DNA of 10,458 bases from Aquabacterium sp. (GTDB taxonomy: Bacteria > Pseudomonadota > Gammaproteobacteria > Burkholderiales > Burkholderiaceae_C). Made by a program: the position numbers and the translations under genes. The stretch covers positions 1 to 10,458 of the forward strand of contig JAGNPA010000037.1 of the NCBI GenBank assembly GCA_017989885.1, in the 5' to 3' direction. A model generated the notes under the pieces. The model made no database searches, had not been told where the DNA came from, and saw nothing but the letters and a program-made list of their open reading frames with translations. Positions 6,088 through 10,458 of the stretch are shown piece by piece. Position 1 is the first letter of the stretch. Each line of letters starts with the position of its first letter.

Positions 6088-7449
6088 TTACTTCAGGCCA
6101 AGGCGGTGCATCAGGTCATACAGCGTGGGTCGACTGACCCCCAACAACTCGGCCGCGCGCAAGACGTTGCCGTCCACCCGCGCCAAGGCCGCGATCACGG
6201 CCTTGCGCTCGGCCTCATCGCGTACGGTGCGCAAGTCGAAAGAGCGATCGGCATCGTCGTGTTCGACCGCAGCCAGGCCCAGGTCATCGGCCGTGATCTG
6301 CTGCCCGTCGGCCATGATGCAGGCACGCTTGATGCAGTTCTCCAACTCGCGGATGTTGCCCGGCCAGGTGTGCTGCTCGATGGCGCGCACGGCGTCGGCC
6401 GACAGCGTCAGCGAGCTGCGCCCGCCCTCCGACGAGAAGCGCTTGACAAAGGCGTGGGCCAACAATGCCGCATCGCCCACGCGATCACGCATCGGCGGAA
6501 TGTCGACCACGATCTCGGCCAGGCGGTAAAACAGATCCTCGCGGAAGCGCCCCTCGGCGATCAACTGCTTGAGGTCCTGGTGCGTGGCGCAAACGATGCG
6601 CACATCCACCGGGATCTCCTGACGCCCACCCACGCGCTCGATCACGCGCTCTTGCAAGAAGCGCAGCAGCTTCGATTGCAAGGGCAGCGGCAGGTCACCG
6701 ATTTCGTCGAGCATCAGGGTGCCGCCATGCGCGGTCTCGATCTTGCCGACGGTGGTTTTGACCGCACCCGTGAATGCGCCTTTTTCGTAACCAAACAGCT
6801 CGCTTTCGAGCAGGTTGTCGGGAATGGCGGCGCAATTGATGGCCACGAACTTGTTGGCCTTGCGGCCGCTGCTCTGGTGCAGGCCACGCGCCAGCACTTC
6901 CTTGCCGGTGCCACTCTCGCCCAGCAACATGACGGTGACGTTGCTGCTGGCCACCTTCTCGATGGTGCGGCACACGCGCAGCATGCCAGGGTCTTTCGTG
7001 ATCAAGCCCGCCAGCGCGTCGGGCGTCTGCATGCTCTGCAGACGGCGGTTCTCCGCCTGCAACTCGGCCAGGCGGAAGGCACGTTCGACCGTCAGCGCCA
7101 GCACCTCGGGCTCAAACGGTTTGGCCAAGAAATCGTAGGCGCCCATGGCGATGGCCTTGAGGGCGTTGGCCTGGCCGTTTTGCCCGGTCAGCACGATGAC
7201 CTTGGTGTCCGGCTCGGCCGCCAGAATCTGCTCCAGCAGCTTGAAGCCTTCGGACACCGAATCGGCGTCCGGCGGCAGCCCCAGGTCCATCGTGACCACG
7301 GCCGGCACAAAGCGGCGCAACTGCACCATGGCACTTTGGCGATCGTCGGCCGTGACCGACTCGAACTGATCCAACGACCACTTGATCTGCTTTTGCAAGG
7401 CCAGATCGTCTTCAACGATCAGCAATGTGTTTGCCTTGTCCGAGCTCAT
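6088..7449 (-). CDS. prsR: PEP-CTERM-box sigma-54 response regulator PrsR
   Basis: A 453-residue NtrC-type regulator. The receiver domain (about 8-125) has the acidic pocket Asp14-Asp15, phospho-acceptor Asp55 in VTMDLGLP, Thr88, Tyr105 and Lys110. The sigma-54 AAA+ domain (about 145-385) has Walker A GESGTGKE (177-184), the sigma-54 contact loop GAFTGA (224-229) and Walker B LMLDE (245-249). The C-terminal Fis-like helix-turn-helix occupies about 413-453 (AAELLGVSRPTLYDLMHRLG). All catalytic positions are intact. From family knowledge, PrsR activates sigma-54 promoters upstream of PEP-CTERM protein genes after phosphorylation by PrsK. Its ATG overlaps the prsK stop as ATGA, which couples synthesis of the pair. 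The size fits the family. Confidence 0.96.
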   Translation of the reverse strand: MSSDKANTLLIVEDDLALQKQIKWSLDQFESVTADDRQSAMVQLRRFVPAVVTMDLGLPPDADSVSEGFKLLEQILAAEPDTKVIVLTGQNGQANALKAIAMGAYDFLAKPFEPEVLALTVERAFRLAELQAENRRLQSMQTPDALAGLITKDPGMLRVCRTIEKVASSNVTVMLLGESGTGKEVLARGLHQSSGRKANKFVAINCAAIPDNLLESELFGYEKGAFTGAVKTTVGKIETAHGGTLMLDEIGDLPLPLQSKLLRFLQERVIERVGGRQEIPVDVRIVCATHQDLKQLIAEGRFREDLFYRLAEIVVDIPPMRDRVGDAALLAHAFVKRFSSEGGRSSLTLSADAVRAIEQHTWPGNIRELENCIKRACIMADGQQITADDLGLAAVEHDDADRSFDLRTVRDEAERKAVIAALARVDGNVLRAAELLGVSRPTLYDLMHRLGLK

Positions 7450-9521
7450 GCACCGTCTCCACCGAGTATGTTGCCGGGTTGCACCACGTCCATCACGGGG
7501 AGCAGCAAGGTCACGAGGGTCCCCTCGCCTTCCTTGCTCTCGACCGTCATCTTGCCACCCAACTCTTGTATGTATTGCAGGCTCTCGTACGCCCCGATGC
7601 CCATGCCAGCGACCTTCGTCGTCTGGAAGGGTTTGAACAATCGGGTTTGCACGAATTCGTCGCTCATGCCCACCCCATTGTCACCGACCTGCAGGCTGGC
7701 ATGGCTCCCAAATCGGTGGGACTTGACCCAGACGTCATGACCGTGGTGCTCGGTCGCGTCCAAAGCGTTCTGAATGAGGTGGCCCACCACGCGTTTCAGC
7801 CTCTCAGCATGCCCACGGGTGAACACCTCGGGCTGCAGGTCGAGCCGCACGGTGCGGCCACGGCTCTCGGCAGATCTGGCCCATTCCTGGGCGATCGCCC
7901 CCAGGTCCACCCCAACTGCGCCGCCCGAGGGCGCCGCCCCCTCGCGCAATTGCATCATCAGCTGCTTCATGCGCTCCAGCGAGTTCTCGACCGTCATCAG
8001 CATGTCGGCCTGGAACTCGGGGTTGTGCTGCAGGCGCTTGGCGTTCTTCACCATCAGCGACAACTGGGTGACGATGTTCTTGAGGTCGTGCACCACAAAC
8101 GCCGACATGCGGTTGAAGGCGTCGAACTTGCGCGATTCGAGCAAGGCCTCGGTGGCCTGCATCTGCGCCAGGAAGCTCGCCGCCTGGGCCGCCGCCGTCT
8201 TGAGCAGGTCGGTCACTTCCCAGTTGAGTTCCAGCTCCGTGCGCGGCTGGGCCAACAAGACAAAGCCCAACTGCTCCCCGCCAATGGGCAAGGGCACCAG
8301 CAGCCAGGCCTGCTTGAGCTCCTGCAGCCAGTCGGGCAGGCTCAGCCCTTCATAGCGCTGCGGCTGGCTTTGAAACTCCTTGATGTCGATCACCCAGCCC
8401 GTGCGCTTCATGAACTGCGCCAACACCGAGGTCAGCGGCTCCATCGCGGTGGACTGCGGCACGTTCCAGCGCGCCACCTGCACGAAATGCGTGTGTTCGG
8501 CGTTGAGCAGCCACAAGGCCCCCGCCGGGCTTTCCACCATGTCGGCCAGGCCACGGATCACGTGCTGGCTGAGTTCCTGGGGCTGGGTGTGACTCGTCAA
8601 GGTGCGGGTGAACTTGAGCCACTCCTCGCGGTAGTCGTAGCGGTAGCGCAAAAAGTGCTTGCCCAACCACACCCGCACGCGCGCCCGCAAGGTGCCCGAA
8701 AGCCCCAGCGCCACCAGCGCCACCACGGCCAGGAAGACCAGGGCCACTTGCAGCACCCGCCCCCAATGCCCGCCAAAGTAGCGCACGTAGTAGCCCAGCG
8801 ACGAGATGAACAGCAGGTAGAGCCCCGCCATCATCAGCGTGGCCGAGTGGAACACCACCTGACGGGACACCTGGATCTTGGAGATCCAGTTGCGATGCCG
8901 CGCGCTGGGCAGAATCAGCAGCGGCACCATCAAGGCATGGACAAAACCGCGTGCGGCGGCCACATCCTCGTCCACGCCGTTGAACAAGGCGGCTTCCGAA
9001 AACAGGTACACGTCGAACAGCAGGGTGCCGGCCAGGCCCAGGCAGATGGGCTTGGCGCTCCAGCGCGCATCGGCGGGCAGGTTGCGAAACAGCTGCTCGA
9101 TCAAGACCAGACCGAAGACGGCCAGCACCGTCATGGGCATGAAGTGCGGCGTGAAGGCTGCCACCACCGTCAAGGCGATCGCCACCCACGTCAAGCGGCG
9201 CACCAGCATGCTGCGGTGGCCGCCATCGCTGCGGGCCTGACCCAGCAGATGCAGCACGAACGCAAACCACAGGGCGTAGCGCGCCACGTCCAGCCAGCGC
9301 GGCAGCCAGTGCCACACACCGTCAAGCTGAAGCAGGTGCACGGACGGCGCGCTCCAGGCCCAGACCACGGAGGCCAGGGTCGCAGGCAAGATCGCCTGCA
9401 TGGCCCGATGCCCCTCGGTTTGCTGCCCACGCTGCCACAGCAGACGCAGTGTCAAAACCAGGTAAGCCAGGCCTGCGAGCACCTGCCCTGAAACCATCAA
9501 CAGGTCAGCGTCCAATGGCAT
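7446..9521 (-). CDS. prsK: PEP-CTERM/XrtA system membrane histidine kinase PrsK
   Basis: A 691-residue sensor kinase. The N-terminal 280 residues contain about nine hydrophobic segments (for example 7-29, 126-147, 158-180, 222-250, 253-281), forming an integral inner-membrane sensor. A GAF-like domain spans about 310-460. The dimerisation/phosphotransfer segment carries VVHDLKN with the likely phospho-acceptor His478. The ATPase domain has N-box Asn585 in QNALDAT, the G1 box DNGVGM (614-619) and the G2 box GMGIG (639-643), so all kinase motifs are intact. It should sense an unknown envelope signal and phosphorylate PrsR, with which it overlaps by four bases. The ATG follows the sugar transferase stop by 5 bases (TAA CCCCC ATG) without a clear ribosome binding site, suggesting translational coupling. 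Architecture and neighbours fit the PrsK family well. Confidence 0.95.
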   Translation of the reverse strand: MPLDADLLMVSGQVLAGLAYLVLTLRLLWQRGQQTEGHRAMQAILPATLASVVWAWSAPSVHLLQLDGVWHWLPRWLDVARYALWFAFVLHLLGQARSDGGHRSMLVRRLTWVAIALTVVAAFTPHFMPMTVLAVFGLVLIEQLFRNLPADARWSAKPICLGLAGTLLFDVYLFSEAALFNGVDEDVAAARGFVHALMVPLLILPSARHRNWISKIQVSRQVVFHSATLMMAGLYLLFISSLGYYVRYFGGHWGRVLQVALVFLAVVALVALGLSGTLRARVRVWLGKHFLRYRYDYREEWLKFTRTLTSHTQPQELSQHVIRGLADMVESPAGALWLLNAEHTHFVQVARWNVPQSTAMEPLTSVLAQFMKRTGWVIDIKEFQSQPQRYEGLSLPDWLQELKQAWLLVPLPIGGEQLGFVLLAQPRTELELNWEVTDLLKTAAAQAASFLAQMQATEALLESRKFDAFNRMSAFVVHDLKNIVTQLSLMVKNAKRLQHNPEFQADMLMTVENSLERMKQLMMQLREGAAPSGGAVGVDLGAIAQEWARSAESRGRTVRLDLQPEVFTRGHAERLKRVVGHLIQNALDATEHHGHDVWVKSHRFGSHASLQVGDNGVGMSDEFVQTRLFKPFQTTKVAGMGIGAYESLQYIQELGGKMTVESKEGEGTLVTLLLPVMDVVQPGNILGGDGA

Positions 9522-9526
9522 GGGGG

Positions 9527-10458
9527 TTACTGCGCGCCCTTGCCCGTCAGCACCACACCCACGGTTTCAAACAGGATCACAAAGTCCAAAAACAAGGAGT
9601 GGTTCTTGACGTAATACAGGTCGTACTGCAGTTTCTCGGTCGTGTCAGACAGGGAGCCCGCGTAGTGATAGCGCACTTGCGCCCACCCCGTCACGCCAGG
9701 CTTCACACTGTGTCGCACCGCGTAAAACGGAATGTCACGGGTCAACTGCTCGACGAAATACTGGCGCTCGGGACGCGGCCCCACCAGGCTCATGTCGCCC
9801 TTGAGCACGCTGAACAACTGAGGCAGCTCGTCGATGCGCACCTTGCGGATCACGCGCCCGACGCGGGTCACGCGGCTGTCGCCAGCCTGGGCCCACTGCG
9901 GCACACCGTCCTTCTCGGCGTCGGTGCGCATGCTGCGAAACTTGACCACGTGAAAGATGCGGCCATGCAAGCCCACCCGTTCCTGGCGATACAGGATGGG
10001 GCCGGGGCTGTCGATGCGGATGGCCAGCGCGGCGATCAGCATGATCGGCAGACTCAACAGGATCAGCACCAAGGCACCCACGATGTCAAAGCAGCGCTTG
10101 ACGAGCGTGCGGATGAAGTCCTGGTTGAACCCTTCGCCAAAAATCAAATAGCCTGCCGACATGGCGTCCAGGCGAATCTGACCGAGCTTTTGCTCGAAGT
10201 GACGGGCAATGTCCACCACACGCACGCCCTGCAGCTTGCAATCGAGCAACTCGCGCATGGGCATGCTGCCCCCACGCCGCTCGGTCAAGGCCACCACGAT
10301 CTCGTCGACGTCATGGTCTCGCACCACATCCGTCAGGCTGCGCCCGGCCGACACCCGCTGCACCTCAGGCACCGTGATCTCGCTTTCATTGGGGCTGGCA
10401 AAGAAGCCGACCACCTGCACATTCGGGTCGGACTGCTGCAAAGACTCGGCCACCGACC
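9527..10458 (-). CDS. XrtA/PEP-CTERM-associated EpsB-type sugar transferase, 3' part (5' end outside window)
   Basis: The frame is open to the right edge, so the visible part (about 310 residues) is the C-terminal two-thirds of a protein usually near 460 residues. The missing part should hold the N-terminal membrane helices. Counting from the GTG at 10453, residues 12-85 are a Rossmann-like region common in this class (VQVVGFFAS, then DEIVVAL). The bacterial sugar transferase domain follows from about 118: a membrane-inserted helix (122-147), KFRSMRTDAE (171-180), RIDELPQL (206-213) with the likely catalytic Asp208-Glu209 pair, and SLVGPRPER (222-230). It transfers a sugar-1-phosphate from a nucleotide sugar to undecaprenyl phosphate at the inner membrane, the first step of exopolysaccharide repeat-unit synthesis. 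Placement just before prsK supports the XrtA-associated subtype. The GTG at 10453 is internal, not the true start. Confidence 0.92.
   Translation of the reverse strand, partial: SVAESLQQSDPNVQVVGFFASPNESEITVPEVQRVSAGRSLTDVVRDHDVDEIVVALTERRGGSMPMRELLDCKLQGVRVVDIARHFEQKLGQIRLDAMSAGYLIFGEGFNQDFIRTLVKRCFDIVGALVLILLSLPIMLIAALAIRIDSPGPILYRQERVGLHGRIFHVVKFRSMRTDAEKDGVPQWAQAGDSRVTRVGRVIRKVRIDELPQLFSVLKGDMSLVGPRPERQYFVEQLTRDIPFYAVRHSVKPGVTGWAQVRYHYAGSLSDTTEKLQYDLYYVKNHSLFLDFVILFETVGVVLTGKGAQ

Noticed and set aside
5926..7740. Long plus-strand open frame (604 codons) opposite prsR
   Set aside because: It spans the prsT-prsR-prsK junctions antisense to intact genes and has no domain; it is a codon-bias shadow.
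7425..9491. Long plus-strand open frame (688 codons) opposite prsK
   Set aside because: It is antisense to an intact histidine kinase with all motifs present. The product is rich in His, Gln and Arg without a recognisable fold, as expected from codon bias.

Overview
The window looks like part of a chromosome of a GC-rich betaproteobacterium, most likely order Burkholderiales. The basis is overall GC (roughly 60-65% in hand-counted lines), codon use, and an exosortase A (XrtA)/PEP-CTERM exopolysaccharide regulatory block typical of that group. All genes I can support lie on the minus strand, so the biological order runs from the right edge to the left.

Right and centre (about 3277-10458): the 3' part of an EpsB-type polyprenyl-phosphate sugar phosphotransferase, then prsK (membrane histidine kinase), prsR (sigma-54-dependent response regulator) and prsT (large TPR lipoprotein). 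They are packed with gaps of 5 bp, an ATGA overlap and a 27-bp gap, so they are probably one operon. The sugar transferase starts exopolysaccharide repeat-unit assembly. PrsK and PrsR should form the two-component system that drives sigma-54 promoters of PEP-CTERM genes. PrsT is the conserved lipoprotein partner of unknown biochemical role.

A 197-bp, noticeably AT-richer gap (3080-3276) separates this block from a second tight gene string on the same strand. That string holds a 228-residue, ten-cysteine protein with a twin-arginine-like leader, a PqqD-like protein, an HprK-related kinase, an NTP_transf_5-type nucleotidyltransferase, and the first 26 codons of a further exported protein cut off by the left edge. 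The PqqD-like/HprK-like/nucleotidyltransferase trio is what I recall as the uncharacterised 'HPr-rel-A' system. The same three protein types tailor certain lasso peptides, with PqqD-like leader binding, a kinase and a nucleotidyltransferase. This makes the cysteine-rich protein encoded first in the string the obvious candidate client. That link is inference.

The most interesting part is 1-3079: a compact, probably co-translated cassette of unknown function beside a PEP-CTERM regulatory locus, headed by an exported cysteine-rich orphan. I see no RNA genes, insertion sequences, CRISPR arrays or convincing terminators. No non-coding stretch exceeds 300 bases.
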